A DNA stretch of 64,000 bases from Candidatus Nitrosotenuis aquarius (GTDB lineage Archaea; Thermoproteota; Nitrososphaeria; Nitrososphaerales; Nitrosopumilaceae). A program made the translations under genes and the position numbers. The notes below the pieces were generated by a model, which had not been told where the DNA came from, did not search any database, and saw only the letters and a list, made by a program, of their open reading frames with translations. Location of the stretch: positions 1,576,328 to 1,640,327 of the forward strand of contig NZ_CP024808.1 of NCBI RefSeq assembly GCF_002787055.1. The letters run 5' to 3'. Numbering within the stretch: position 1 is the stretch's first letter; every line of letters starts with the position of its first letter. Positions 1 through 7,579 of the stretch are shown here, piece after piece.

Positions 1-548
1 ACAACTCTCCACCACAGCTTTATGTCCATGCCTTCTGGACAGTTTGTCAAAACGTTGTATGCAAGCTCGTGCCATCTTATGACGTAAACGTCATCGTATT
101 TTTTGGCAAGAGTTCTATAGTCCTGCTTCCAGTCAAAGGAAAGAAAGCATATTTCATGTTTGATCAACTGATCAACAAAGTTGAAGACTGTGGTGGTCTT
201 TCCATGGCCTGACCTGGCAACTACAAATTCATTTTCACGTAGATTTTCACTGGTGAGGCCGAAGGGGTGTAGCACTCTGTCTCCAGAGCAAACATGTCCG
301 ATGATCACTCCATCACCAATTGCGTCTGCCTTTGACGGAAATGAGAGCAATGGATTCTTTGATCTCATTGAATGTTCATTGAATTTTGTCTCGACCAAAC
401 TCTTTATCTTGTCAACCAGCTTCTTTCGCCTTCTCTCGTTTGCATACGGCAGCATCCTCAACAGAGTGTCGATGTAGCCTGTGGGGAGTCCTGGAATCTT
501 TGAGACCTTGTCCATTATCTCCTGTCTGAAATCATCTATCTCAGACAA
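1..548 (-). CDS. HerA/VirB4-like P-loop ATPase, N-terminal part (runs off the window)
   Basis: The minus-strand frame stays open from about position 554 to the window start, so only about 180 N-terminal residues are visible. A helical lysine/arginine-rich stretch (residues 10-50) leads to a beta-rich segment and then a Walker A-like loop ARSGHGKTT near residue 125, followed by FLSFDWKQDY, as in HerA/DUF87 ATPases where the strand after the P-loop leads to an acidic residue. The chosen TTG (548) follows an AGGAG motif by 8 nt and overlaps the end of the upstream gene; ATG 515 is the alternative. It is the last visible gene of the E2/JAB-E1 operon, so it may be the motor or effector of that system. 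The family call rests on the P-loop and context only. Confidence 0.6.
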   Translation of the reverse strand, partial: MSEIDDFRQEIMDKVSKIPGLPTGYIDTLLRMLPYANERRRKKLVDKIKSLVETKFNEHSMRSKNPLLSFPSKADAIGDGVIIGHVCSGDRVLHPFGLTSENLRENEFVVARSGHGKTTTVFNFVDQLIKHEICFLSFDWKQDYRTLAKKYDDVYVIRWHELAYNVLTNCPEGMDIKLWWRV

Positions 549-765
549 ACTCAAGACTCCTGAATACTTTGATTGCAAGAAATGACATTACCATCACAAC
601 CACTCCAGCTACTGCAAGTTGCAAGTAGACCGACGGAGAGTGCGGTGATAACATGTCGTTGAAGAACAGTATCAGCGCTATCGTAATGATGACTATTCCT
701 GCACCCACTAAGAGCTTCATAACACTCAGAACGGTGCCGGAACTTCGGTTAGGCCCGCGATACAT
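541..765 (-). CDS. Small two-helix membrane protein in the E2/JAB-E1 operon
   Basis: A 74-residue protein with two predicted transmembrane segments (about residues 16-36 and 48-66) and a basic N-terminus. It overlaps the 3' end of the zinc-finger gene and is followed by the ATPase gene with another short overlap, so translational coupling is likely. TTG 774 could extend it by three residues. I recognise no family. In this operon it could anchor the ATPase or be a membrane effector; both are guesses. Confidence 0.55.
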   Translation of the reverse strand: MYRGPNRSSGTVLSVMKLLVGAGIVIITIALILFFNDMLSPHSPSVYLQLAVAGVVVMVMSFLAIKVFRSLEFV

Positions 766-1351
766 ACTCCTCAATCCTCCCGTCCAAATCCTTCATGTCG
801 TCCTTGCCTCCCAGAACCTGAGAATGCGCGTAGAATGCCTCGGTTCCAAGGTCTGTGAGACGCTTGCCTCCGAGAAATGATGTCGTGACATATCCTGAAT
901 CTCTCAGAAAATCGACAATTCCTTTCATCTCATCCCTTGGTATTCCGGACACCTCGTTCATGTCGCGTTCACCTGTTATGCCGTTTGCAATCATCAGGAT
1001 GATCTTGAACACTTGTCTCGATATCGGATGGGTTTCTCTGAGATCTTGCAGACAGATTATCTCGTTTCTGAAATCAATGGCACAATTCTCGCAAAGTTTC
1101 TTGCCGCATTTTTTGCATAGCGATAGCTGATCAATTTTCCCAAAACAATAATCACACATTGTGATTCGTTTGGTGGTGACTACGCTGTCGTTTACTCTGG
1201 ACACTCGCTCGCTGTCCATCTCTCCCTCTCCAGCAACCTCGGTTCTCTCCTCCGTTATGATTTCGTTGTTTGTTGGCATGTCCTCAAGTCTTTGCAATCG
1301 TAACTCAATCTCGCCGAGCTTTTCCAGAATTCTGTCGGTATCCGATGTCAT
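749..1351 (-). CDS. Zinc-finger plus winged-helix-like protein
   Basis: A 200-residue protein. The first 70 residues are charged and start with a short coiled-coil-like helix (DRILEKLGEIELRLQRLED). Residues 68-95 carry four CxxC-type pairs (CDYC, CKKC, CENC pattern), a treble-clef or B-box-like zinc module. The rest (about 105-185) looks like a winged helix. Its ATG overlaps the stop of the JAB-E1 gene (ATGA), so the two are translated together. Zinc-finger proteins beside E1/E2 genes invite comparison with E3 ligases, but no RING cross-brace is clear and DNA binding is equally possible. Confidence 0.6.
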   Translation of the reverse strand: MTSDTDRILEKLGEIELRLQRLEDMPTNNEIITEERTEVAGEGEMDSERVSRVNDSVVTTKRITMCDYCFGKIDQLSLCKKCGKKLCENCAIDFRNEIICLQDLRETHPISRQVFKIILMIANGITGERDMNEVSGIPRDEMKGIVDFLRDSGYVTTSFLGGKRLTDLGTEAFYAHSQVLGGKDDMKDLDGRIEEYVSRA

Positions 1352-2664
1352 CTCCCAAGCCCCCTGATCCTATGTCTTAGTTTTTTTACGAGTCCTTTGG
1401 TGTGTGACTTTCTGATTTCTTTCGTTTTTTCTTCCTCATGTTTGAGCCAATTCTCATAGTTGCATGTGGCGCAGAGGTCTTTCTTTGGGACGTTGAGTTT
1501 CTCTACCCTTAGGTCGTCGTAGTATCTGACAAGATTGAAGATGAACTCTTTTCCAAGTAGGAGCCAAAGCGTCATTTTTACCATCATTGATCCTGGGATG
1601 GTAATGTCAGCAAACATTCCCTGTGCTGCTTTCAGCTCACCCTCTTCTAGGCCGTATTTTCGTCTCAATGTATTTTGGTCGATTGCAGCACTTGTGAGGC
1701 TGAATATGCAGTCAAAGCACGCATGTGAGCCTGATGAGACGCAGAACACGTATGCGCTCTTTGCCCCGGCGTATATCCCACAGTATACTGCTTTCTTGCC
1801 CAGTTCGCAGCAAATGACATTTGTGTGATAGTTCAGTTCCGGGTTTCCAGATGCCGCAACTATGATGTCGCATGATTCTATGATCGAGCGCAACAACTCT
1901 CTATTCTTTATCAGGTCGTCCTCCACCGTCTGCACCACTGCGAGGGGATTGTGTGACTCGATGTGTCTTTTGATTATCTGAGTCTTTGATCTGCCGATAT
2001 CGTAAATTCCTCCCAGATGTCTTATGACATTGACCGTGGCAAGCTTGTCCATATCGCATACGATGTAATCGCATATTCCAGTCCCAGATATTGCAGAAAC
2101 CACCGACGACGCAAGCGAGCCGCAGCCGATTATGCCGACCCTTGACTTTCTTAACGTATCATTGTCTGTAATCTGGTCGATTCTTTCAAGAAGACTCTCC
2201 TCGGAAAACCCATCTGGCACTATTTGGTACGGGATTTCTGTTCTTTCGCTATCTGCATCCAGCCCAAAGAATCTGACTTCTCCAGTTGAGGAAAACACCG
2301 CAATGACGAACCACGGTCTAGTTTTTCTGGAGCGACTCAACTGGTTGATGTCCGTGCCGCTTGGCGACGGGACTGTGGGCCAGGGGTGCGAGTGCCCGTC
2401 TCCTAGATATCTGATCTTGGGGTTTTCTGTCTTGGCCTTCTTTAGCTCTTCTAGTATCTTTACTTCGTCCGTTGTAAAACTTACATGGCCTCTTTCAGAT
2501 CGAGGTCCCCCAAGAACAATCTTTTTGATGACGTAAACTTTGTTGGACCTTATCTCTCCAAAGAACGCAAACCCAGTCTCGTTGCAGTCCTTTGCATGTT
2601 CTAGGACCTCGTCTCTGCACGTCTGAATGTCGGATTTTGTGATCAATATTTTTGTAGGATTCAA
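1348..2664 (-). CDS. Fused JAB (JAMM) isopeptidase - ThiF/E1-like activating enzyme
   Basis: A two-domain protein of about 438 residues. The N-terminal domain has a JAMM zinc-peptidase signature: Glu in FFGE (about residue 37) and HSHPWPTVPSPSGTD near residue 90 (HxHP...SxxD). A Rossmann E1/ThiF domain follows, with the nucleotide loop GIIGCGSLASS near residue 180, Asp in CDMDKL and the RHLGG motif that precedes the adenylation site; CFDC and CATC pairs near residues 300 and 400 can bind zinc or provide the catalytic cysteine. The expected roles are adenylating and transferring a ubiquitin-like protein and cleaving it. The start TTG 2664 is chosen because it overlaps the upstream TGA and follows GGAGGT by 10 nt; TTG 2682 would place that GGAGGT at the start codon. 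Confidence 0.85.
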   Translation of the reverse strand: MNPTKILITKSDIQTCRDEVLEHAKDCNETGFAFFGEIRSNKVYVIKKIVLGGPRSERGHVSFTTDEVKILEELKKAKTENPKIRYLGDGHSHPWPTVPSPSGTDINQLSRSRKTRPWFVIAVFSSTGEVRFFGLDADSERTEIPYQIVPDGFSEESLLERIDQITDNDTLRKSRVGIIGCGSLASSVVSAISGTGICDYIVCDMDKLATVNVIRHLGGIYDIGRSKTQIIKRHIESHNPLAVVQTVEDDLIKNRELLRSIIESCDIIVAASGNPELNYHTNVICCELGKKAVYCGIYAGAKSAYVFCVSSGSHACFDCIFSLTSAAIDQNTLRRKYGLEEGELKAAQGMFADITIPGSMMVKMTLWLLLGKEFIFNLVRYYDDLRVEKLNVPKKDLCATCNYENWLKHEEEKTKEIRKSHTKGLVKKLRHRIRGLGR

Positions 2665-3299
2665 AATCGGAACGACCTCCAAAAACTGGATTTGTTGTCG
2701 ATTTCGCCGATAATGCGCTCTGACTCTCTAATTATGTCCTCTATGCTCCTGTCGTATCCAGAGTCCCCGTAGTAGTCCTCAAGCCAGAACCTGACCTGCG
2801 TCGCGGTCTTGAGCATGGTCCAGGACCTGTTCCAGGCGTGGATGTAGCACGGCTTTCCGTCCATATACCAGTGGCCGACCATCTTGGAGAAACTCAGCTT
2901 TGGGTATTCTATTGAGGCGCTGATCTGGTAGTCTGGATGGTTTCTATCGTAGGTTAGCACCACCTTGTGGGATATGCCGCTGATTGTCATGTAGATGGTG
3001 CAGTAGATATCGCCTGTGGTATAGTTCTGTCCGATATAAATCGGGAATGCCTTTGGGAAAAGCTTCATTTCCTGCATCTCTGTCAGAAATCTTCTTTCGC
3101 CCATTTGCGTGTCGTAGAACTGCCCGTAGCCGGTCCTGATGTTGACAAGTGCTCCATTTAGAATGAAAGAAAAAGAGGGAGCGTATGCTCCGTAGGAATG
3201 TTTTTCCATGGCAAGGCTCTCAGGCGGGATTGACTCGACGCCCTCGCCCCTGTCAAGGTCTATGACCTTTCCAGAAGATGTGAGGATCCTCTTTGCCAT
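2661..3299 (-). CDS. E2-like ubiquitin-conjugating fold protein
   Basis: A 212-residue protein whose central part (about 70-185) reads like a UBC fold: an amphipathic helix (RRFLTEMQEMKLFP), three strands ending in hPxY..SASIEYPKL, then GHWYMDGKPCYIHAWNRSW, where the Cys sits at the usual E2 catalytic place ahead of a Trp, then C-terminal helices. This agrees with its position next to a JAB-E1 fusion. Its ATG directly follows the stop of the upstream gene with no gap. E2-like proteins of this kind are known from prokaryotic E1/E2/JAB operons such as CBASS Cap2 and the systems catalogued by Iyer, Burroughs and Aravind. The E2 call is by pattern and context; a structure prediction would settle it. 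Confidence 0.65.
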   Translation of the reverse strand: MAKRILTSSGKVIDLDRGEGVESIPPESLAMEKHSYGAYAPSFSFILNGALVNIRTGYGQFYDTQMGERRFLTEMQEMKLFPKAFPIYIGQNYTTGDIYCTIYMTISGISHKVVLTYDRNHPDYQISASIEYPKLSFSKMVGHWYMDGKPCYIHAWNRSWTMLKTATQVRFWLEDYYGDSGYDRSIEDIIRESERIIGEIDNKSSFWRSFRF

Positions 3300-3701
3300 C
3301 TAGGCCGCCTCCTCAATATTCGGGTTCCTTATCTTGTGCAGTACGACGTTTTGCTCCGTGTACCACACTACCCTTTCCGGTTTCTGTTTTGGGCGCTTTT
3401 CGTCAAGGGCGCAGAGCGCTGCATAGGCCACCTGCTCTATCTTGGAGTCAGAGTTCTGATTCGTGATGATCTCCAAGGTTCTCACCTTTTCAACAAACTC
3501 CTCGAACCGGCCCGTCTTTTCGTTTTCCTCGACATAGACGCCGGTTCCTGGTGGCGAGAACGTCGCTCCCTTGAAGAGCTTCTTTGCCACGGTTGTCACC
3601 TTGTTCAAGACATCCCTTGTCTGGGGCCCCTTGAACGGTGTCGGCACGTAGAGAACGTATCTCTTGCCGTTTTCATGTGATGAGTTTTGGTTTGTATTCA
3701 T
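3300..3701 (-). CDS. Unknown first gene of the E2/JAB-E1 operon
   Basis: A 133-residue soluble protein, alpha/beta in appearance: a short strand YVLYVPTP, a helix (TRDVLNKVTTVAKKLF), then a glycine-rich turn (FSPPGTGVYV) and further strand/helix units. I do not recognise the family. It lacks a C-terminal di-glycine, so it is not an obvious ubiquitin-like protein, though it sits where the Ubl stands in similar operons. ATG 3701 lies about 27 bp from a TATA-like CCTTAAGTC (near 3730), fitting a leaderless mRNA; the E2-like gene starts immediately after its stop. Confidence 0.55.
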   Translation of the reverse strand: MNTNQNSSHENGKRYVLYVPTPFKGPQTRDVLNKVTTVAKKLFKGATFSPPGTGVYVEENEKTGRFEEFVEKVRTLEIITNQNSDSKIEQVAYAALCALDEKRPKQKPERVVWYTEQNVVLHKIRNPNIEEAA

Positions 3702-3794
3702 CACCTATCCCCTACTAGCTGGCGACTTAAGGCGGGGCAAGTTCCGCGGGTACAAAACTTACGAACGGCGGGATGACCGAAAGGGGCTTAAATG

Positions 3795-3810
3795 TTAGCT
3801 GTACAGCTAA
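3795..3810. promoter_or_regulatory. 16-bp perfect palindrome (probable operator)
   Basis: TTAGCTGTACAGCTAA equals its own reverse complement. It lies between a box A-like GCTTAAATG (3786-3794) and the ATG at 3815, so a bound dimer would block the plus-strand gene. The binding protein is unknown; the winged-helix gene at 4494-5057 next door is a candidate. Confidence 0.5.
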
Positions 3811-3814
3811 ATTC

Positions 3815-4491
3815 ATGCCTAAACCACCTTCGATACTGGTGATGTATGGCCGGCACTCTGCCGAACTCTACGCTAACTAGATGAGGAAACGATAGGCGTC
3901 CAAGAGATCGGTAGAAGAATAGAAAAGCTCGGTATAGAAGGGGTCACCACTGTAGAGATTCCAGATCCTAACTATCCAAAGTATTATCTGTTGAATGTTT
4001 TCATGCCAGATGAAATCCGCCTCAAGGCCTCAGGCGGCCTTGATCCGGAACAATATCAACACAAATTGTTTGTCGAGTCAAGAAGATACACCAGAAAAAA
4101 GATCAAACAAACGGGAAAATCATATGATATAATATTTGATCTGCATGACAACACACCACATCCCGACATGTGGAAGTATGAGGAAATGATTCTCAAAGAA
4201 GACAACTTGGGAAACAAGACTGAGGAAGGCTATGTAATCAGTCCGCTGGCTGAGCAGATAGGGGTGTTTCATTATGCCAACCCGAAACTGGAGATCTTAC
4301 TCAAGTCTTTCAGACCAAGAATCTACCCGAAGATACCGTATGTGATCGACACCCGTGTGCTGTCAACAGACAACACAATAGGATTGGAATATTTTCCTGC
4401 AAGGTTCGACAAATGGACCAAGGAGGTGCACAAGCTTCCTGTTACAAAAGGCTTGCAGTTTCTCACAAGATTGCTCTACCACATGAAGTAA
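3815..4491 (+). pseudogene. Unknown gene (hydrolase-like?) interrupted by a frameshift near 3878
   Basis: From ATG 3815 the frame reads 21 codons (MPKPPSILVMYGRHSAELYAN) to a TAG at 3878. The frame one base out continues without a stop from LDEETIGVQEIGRRIEKL to 4491, about 200 residues. Restoring one C in AACTAG (AACCTAG) would join them into a protein of about 226 residues. The body has DLHDNTPHPDMW and IGLEYFP, faintly like carboxypeptidase or amidohydrolase families, but I cannot name one. Box A is 25-30 bp upstream of ATG 3815. If the frameshift is real the gene is dead or begins at TTG 3991; a sequencing error or programmed shift are alternatives. Confidence 0.6.
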
Positions 4492-4493
4492 AA

Positions 4494-5057
4494 CTACGAG
4501 TAGGTCAGATTCTCAAAGTATTTTGACTCGTAGGCCCACTTGAACATCCGCATCTTGGACAGCTCGTCTAGCTTGTCGAAGTCCCTGAGCAACCAACCTA
4601 GAAGCTCCCTCAATCTCTGTTCGGTTTTCTTAATCTTCTCTGTTTTTCTTTCCGACGGATCTTCGAGTTTGTATGATCTCAAATTATGATATGTCTTTTC
4701 AGCTTCAGGCACAATTTGAGCCACCATTGCCTCTGCCTTCAAATTGGTTACAGTGTCGATTATGATCTCCCTATGTTGCAAGAGCCGCTGGTAGAACCTT
4801 GGAGAATAAGGCTCCCATTTGACATGCTCGTATGAGCCGTGGACGACCCTCTTTATCCATCCCATGTCTTCCAAGTCTTTTAGTCTCCTGATTAGGGTGG
4901 GCTTTGATCTTGACATCCCGATTGCGTCAAGGCGTTCCTTGAGCTCACCAACGTAGAAGGGCTGCTGGCTGGATTCAAGAATTTTGACAATTTCATAGTT
5001 TATTCCGTCTAGTAGCATGCCGACAACTCTCGCATCGTCGATTTTGCTCGATTTCAT
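4494..5057 (-). CDS. Winged-helix transcriptional regulator
   Basis: A 187-residue protein. Residues 12-80 form a winged helix-turn-helix: IVKILESSQQPFYVGELKERL, then SRSKPTLIRRLKDLEDMGWIKR with the usual recognition helix and a short wing. The C-terminal half is helical and charged and may dimerise. It is convergent with the frameshifted gene (2 bp apart) and divergent from the AbrB-like gene, whose promoter carries a palindrome at 5111. The ligand is unknown. Confidence 0.7.
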   Translation of the reverse strand: MKSSKIDDARVVGMLLDGINYEIVKILESSQQPFYVGELKERLDAIGMSRSKPTLIRRLKDLEDMGWIKRVVHGSYEHVKWEPYSPRFYQRLLQHREIIIDTVTNLKAEAMVAQIVPEAEKTYHNLRSYKLEDPSERKTEKIKKTEQRLRELLGWLLRDFDKLDELSKMRMFKWAYESKYFENLTYS

Positions 5058-5110
5058 AACCTGATTACGTCACATTTTCGGATATCGACTGCGCCGACCT
5101 GCTAAACTTA

Positions 5111-5124
5111 TTAGATAAATCTAA
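5111..5124. promoter_or_regulatory. Inverted repeat overlapping the box A of the AbrB-like gene
   Basis: TTAGAT-AA-ATCTAA is a perfect inverted repeat with a 2-bp centre. It overlaps the AT-rich box A region (CTTATTAGATAAAT) and ends 12 bp before the ATG at 5137. That position fits repression, possibly autoregulation by the AbrB-like protein or control by the divergent winged-helix protein. Confidence 0.45.
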
Positions 5125-5136
5125 CAACCTACCGCG

Positions 5137-5442
5137 ATGGCCGAATCTGGCATGAATGAGATAAAAGTCAAGGTTAACGGAACAGTCGGATTCAAGGAGC
5201 CTTTCTCACAAGGGGGATCTTTTGCGTTGACAATACCAAAAAGATTGGTAAAGAAGTTCGGCTTGGAGGACAAAAGTCAAGAATCCTTCTTTGGATTTGT
5301 TTTTGTTGATACTGACAAGGGAATTTTGTTGGTTCCTTTGGAAGAAGGGTTCAGGCCAGAGACAGTGAAGAACGCCCTCAAATTTCTTGACCTCTCGAAC
5401 CTTACTGAAAACGACTTGCGTCTTTTAGCAAAGGACGACTAA
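5137..5442 (+). CDS. AbrB/SpoVT-type DNA-binding protein
   Basis: A 101-residue protein. Residues 10-60 match the swapped-hairpin AbrB fold: FSQGGSFALTIPKRLVKKFGLEDKS corresponds to the usual strand-turn IPKxLxxxLGL pattern, followed by strands ending in ILLVPL. The C-terminal 30 residues form a helix pair. ATG 5137 is about 27 bp from the box A; ATG 5152 is possible. The HtpX-like gene starts 3 bp after its stop, so the two are co-transcribed. Confidence 0.7.
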   Translation: MAESGMNEIKVKVNGTVGFKEPFSQGGSFALTIPKRLVKKFGLEDKSQESFFGFVFVDTDKGILLVPLEEGFRPETVKNALKFLDLSNLTENDLRLLAKDD

Positions 5443-5445
5443 GCT

Positions 5446-6867
5446 GTGACATTAGTGGAATCAAAATCGCATATTGTAACGGCAGAATCGACAGTCCGGA
5501 TGGTTGTGCCAATAATCTCAATATTATTTGTGGTTCTGAGTGCACTTGGAAATCTTTCCTCTTCTTATTACAAATTAGACACGCTAGAAGAAAGAGACGT
5601 AATTCTGTATTACATAGGACTCATGATTCTTCTATCGTTGCCATTGTTAGGCATTATCGCGTATCTTGCTTCTCCACTGATCGTAAATAAGAAGGACAAA
5701 ATCGAACTATCCAAAGTCTATCCTGAAGTGTACTCAAACATCATTAGTCTGTGTAAGGAGCTGAAAATCACAAAAATACCAAAATGCTACGTTGTCAATA
5801 CCGTCGAAAACTATTGCTACGTTTTTGGTAGAAATCTGGGAAAAGGAAATCTCATAATAACTTCGAATCTCATCAAAATTCTAGATAAAGAGCAACTCGA
5901 AGTAGTCATCTTGCATGAAATTGCGCACATAAAGCATTCTGATGTGGGATTCATGACTTGGGCCAATACGTTTCTGATCATGTTCAGGTATTGGGTTGTG
6001 TTTTTTGTAGTCAGTATAGTTCTTTCTTATTTTCTCGTATCTAGCAACCCTGTACAAGATGCGATTTCATGGTTTAGACAGTCTGTTTTGGTCGGAATTG
6101 GATTTCTGGCTCTACCGTACATATCAATAACATCTGTGTCGAGAATTAGAGAAAATCTTGCCGATGCCGAGGTGTTGTTACACAGACCAGCTGGACTGAT
6201 GAAATCAGCAATTAAAGAAATCACTATCGAATCACTTGGCAATTCATTGATCTTTAAAAAAAGAAAATCTGGCAAATTTGTAACTTTGAAATGTAAAGTG
6301 CCAAAATTTGTTAGGACCTACATAATTGACACCCATCCCACCCTCAGTGAAAGGCTTGTGAATATTGAAAGCCACAGATATGTCTATAATGAATCCAAAT
6401 TTTGGCACATCACGACAGAAACCGCAATCTATGCAGGAGCGATTAGCGCGTATGTGGTGTATTTTTCGTGGTTGGGGATGTTCTTTCTGTCTGGTGGGGA
6501 CACAAAGGAAATATCGATTTACATCCTTGTTTTCTTTCTAGTCCCAACAATAATCATCTCGCTAGTTAATGTGTATCCTCTCAGATATTCTGCGGAAAAA
6601 CAAGTAACAACGGTAGCGGGAATTTCTTGGAAATCGTTCCGAGATGCGTTTTCTCTGATTTATCGCGCTGGATTCCAAACAAGTTTGATAGGCGTTGTCT
6701 CATATGGAGTTTTTAGCATCTTGTATGGGGCGATTGTCAACGGTCTTTCTCAAGACCTCCTGTATCTGTTTCCGATGCTCATCTTGTTTCAAGGACTTTT
6801 GGTACTCTTGGTCCATACAGTCGCAATTCTAACGAAGGTCCATTACGCATCAGCAACCAATAAGTAA
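5446..6867 (+). CDS. M48-family membrane metalloprotease (HtpX-like)
   Basis: A 473-residue protein with two N-terminal membrane helices (about 17-37 and 50-75), then the zinc site HEIAHIKHSD near residue 157 (HExxH), further helices, and RENLADAE near 232 supplying the third ligand Glu. M48 proteases degrade misfolded membrane proteins. Residues 310-470 hold four or five extra membrane segments, more than the roughly 290 residues of HtpX, so it is a larger variant. GTG start, 3 bp after the AbrB-like gene. Confidence 0.8.
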   Translation: MTLVESKSHIVTAESTVRMVVPIISILFVVLSALGNLSSSYYKLDTLEERDVILYYIGLMILLSLPLLGIIAYLASPLIVNKKDKIELSKVYPEVYSNIISLCKELKITKIPKCYVVNTVENYCYVFGRNLGKGNLIITSNLIKILDKEQLEVVILHEIAHIKHSDVGFMTWANTFLIMFRYWVVFFVVSIVLSYFLVSSNPVQDAISWFRQSVLVGIGFLALPYISITSVSRIRENLADAEVLLHRPAGLMKSAIKEITIESLGNSLIFKKRKSGKFVTLKCKVPKFVRTYIIDTHPTLSERLVNIESHRYVYNESKFWHITTETAIYAGAISAYVVYFSWLGMFFLSGGDTKEISIYILVFFLVPTIIISLVNVYPLRYSAEKQVTTVAGISWKSFRDAFSLIYRAGFQTSLIGVVSYGVFSILYGAIVNGLSQDLLYLFPMLILFQGLLVLLVHTVAILTKVHYASATNK

Positions 6868-6886
6868 AAAACAAAAAAAGCGGGTG

Positions 6887-7249
6887 TCAAACGACGACCC
6901 GCACCAATTTGTTGTTCTTTACCGCACCCCTGTAGTTGTCTATCTTCTCCTGAATCTCGTAGAGCGAGCACTTTTTGTCGTTCATGTACTCGTTGGCGAA
7001 CCTAAGGAAGGGCTTTGCCTTGACCTCCAGCGGATTGAGGCTTGTCGGCTCAACTAGACCCTTCATTGAGAGCGTCTGAATCGAGTGGTAGACTTTGTTC
7101 TGTGGCACACCTGCCGATTGCCACAGTCTGCCCGCCTTGGTCTTACCGCTTACTTGGAGCGTAAAGTAGACCCTCGACTCATATTCGTTCAGACCGAACT
7201 TCTTGAAGAGTTCGGCTACCTCCTTTCCATTTCCGTTTATCGTGAACAT
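6887..7249 (-). CDS. TrmB-like winged-helix regulator
   Basis: A 120-residue protein containing only the DNA-binding part of the TrmB family: FKKFGLNEYESRVYFTLQVSGKTKAGRLWQ, then PQNKVYHSIQTLSMKGLV as recognition helix and wing, followed by a helix. There is no sugar-binding domain. GAGGTGA lies about 7 nt upstream of ATG 7249, a good Shine-Dalgarno site. It is the second gene after the 46-residue protein, 15 bp downstream of its stop. Confidence 0.75.
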   Translation of the reverse strand: MFTINGNGKEVAELFKKFGLNEYESRVYFTLQVSGKTKAGRLWQSAGVPQNKVYHSIQTLSMKGLVEPTSLNPLEVKAKPFLRFANEYMNDKKCSLYEIQEKIDNYRGAVKNNKLVRVVV

Positions 7250-7264
7250 TCCATTTCACCTCGA

Positions 7265-7406
7265 ATCATTGGAAGAGGGAGTCTTCCTCCCCCTTCCTCT
7301 TCTCGACCCTCCAGAGCGCGATTCTTCCCAGAATCTTCCTCTTCTTGGGGTCTTTCTCTCCTGACTGAATAACCCCAGTCAGCACGGGTTGCTTTCCATT
7401 CTCCAT
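7265..7406 (-). CDS. 46-residue basic protein upstream of the TrmB-like gene
   Basis: A short reading frame starting MENGKQPVLTGVIQSGEK, rich in Lys/Arg, ending DSLFQ. Evidence that it is real: GGAGGT sits 8 nt before the ATG, and the regulator gene follows 15 bp downstream with its own Shine-Dalgarno motif. I do not recognise it. It could be a small DNA- or RNA-binding partner of the TrmB-like protein. Confidence 0.6.
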
Positions 7407-7444
7407 TTTGATTACCTCCGTCAGTTAATTCTGGAGGCGAGCCA

Positions 7445-7511
7445 TGTCCTTTTCAGCGACGTTGCGACAAAGTTACACCAGGAGCGGTCCCGGAAAGGGA
7501 CGAAAAGGACA
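7445..7511 (-). promoter_or_regulatory. Long hairpin in the leader of the 46-residue/TrmB operon
   Basis: TGTCCTTTTC (7445-7454) and GAAAAGGACA (7502-7511) form a perfect 10-bp stem. Inside it, GTCCC-GGAAA-GGGAC (7487-7501) forms a second hairpin next to the outer arm. On the minus strand this lies 40-105 nt upstream of ATG 7406, so the mRNA would carry a 5' structure followed by a six-codon reading frame starting at the inner arm end (MARLQN) and then the GGAGGT. The function is unknown; a leader control element or small RNA is possible. Confidence 0.45.
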
Positions 7512-7579
7512 ATGAGCGAAGCCGATTAGGTTATTCTTGAAAAATTATGATTGAATACACAGGTGATTCTATCTTCGTT

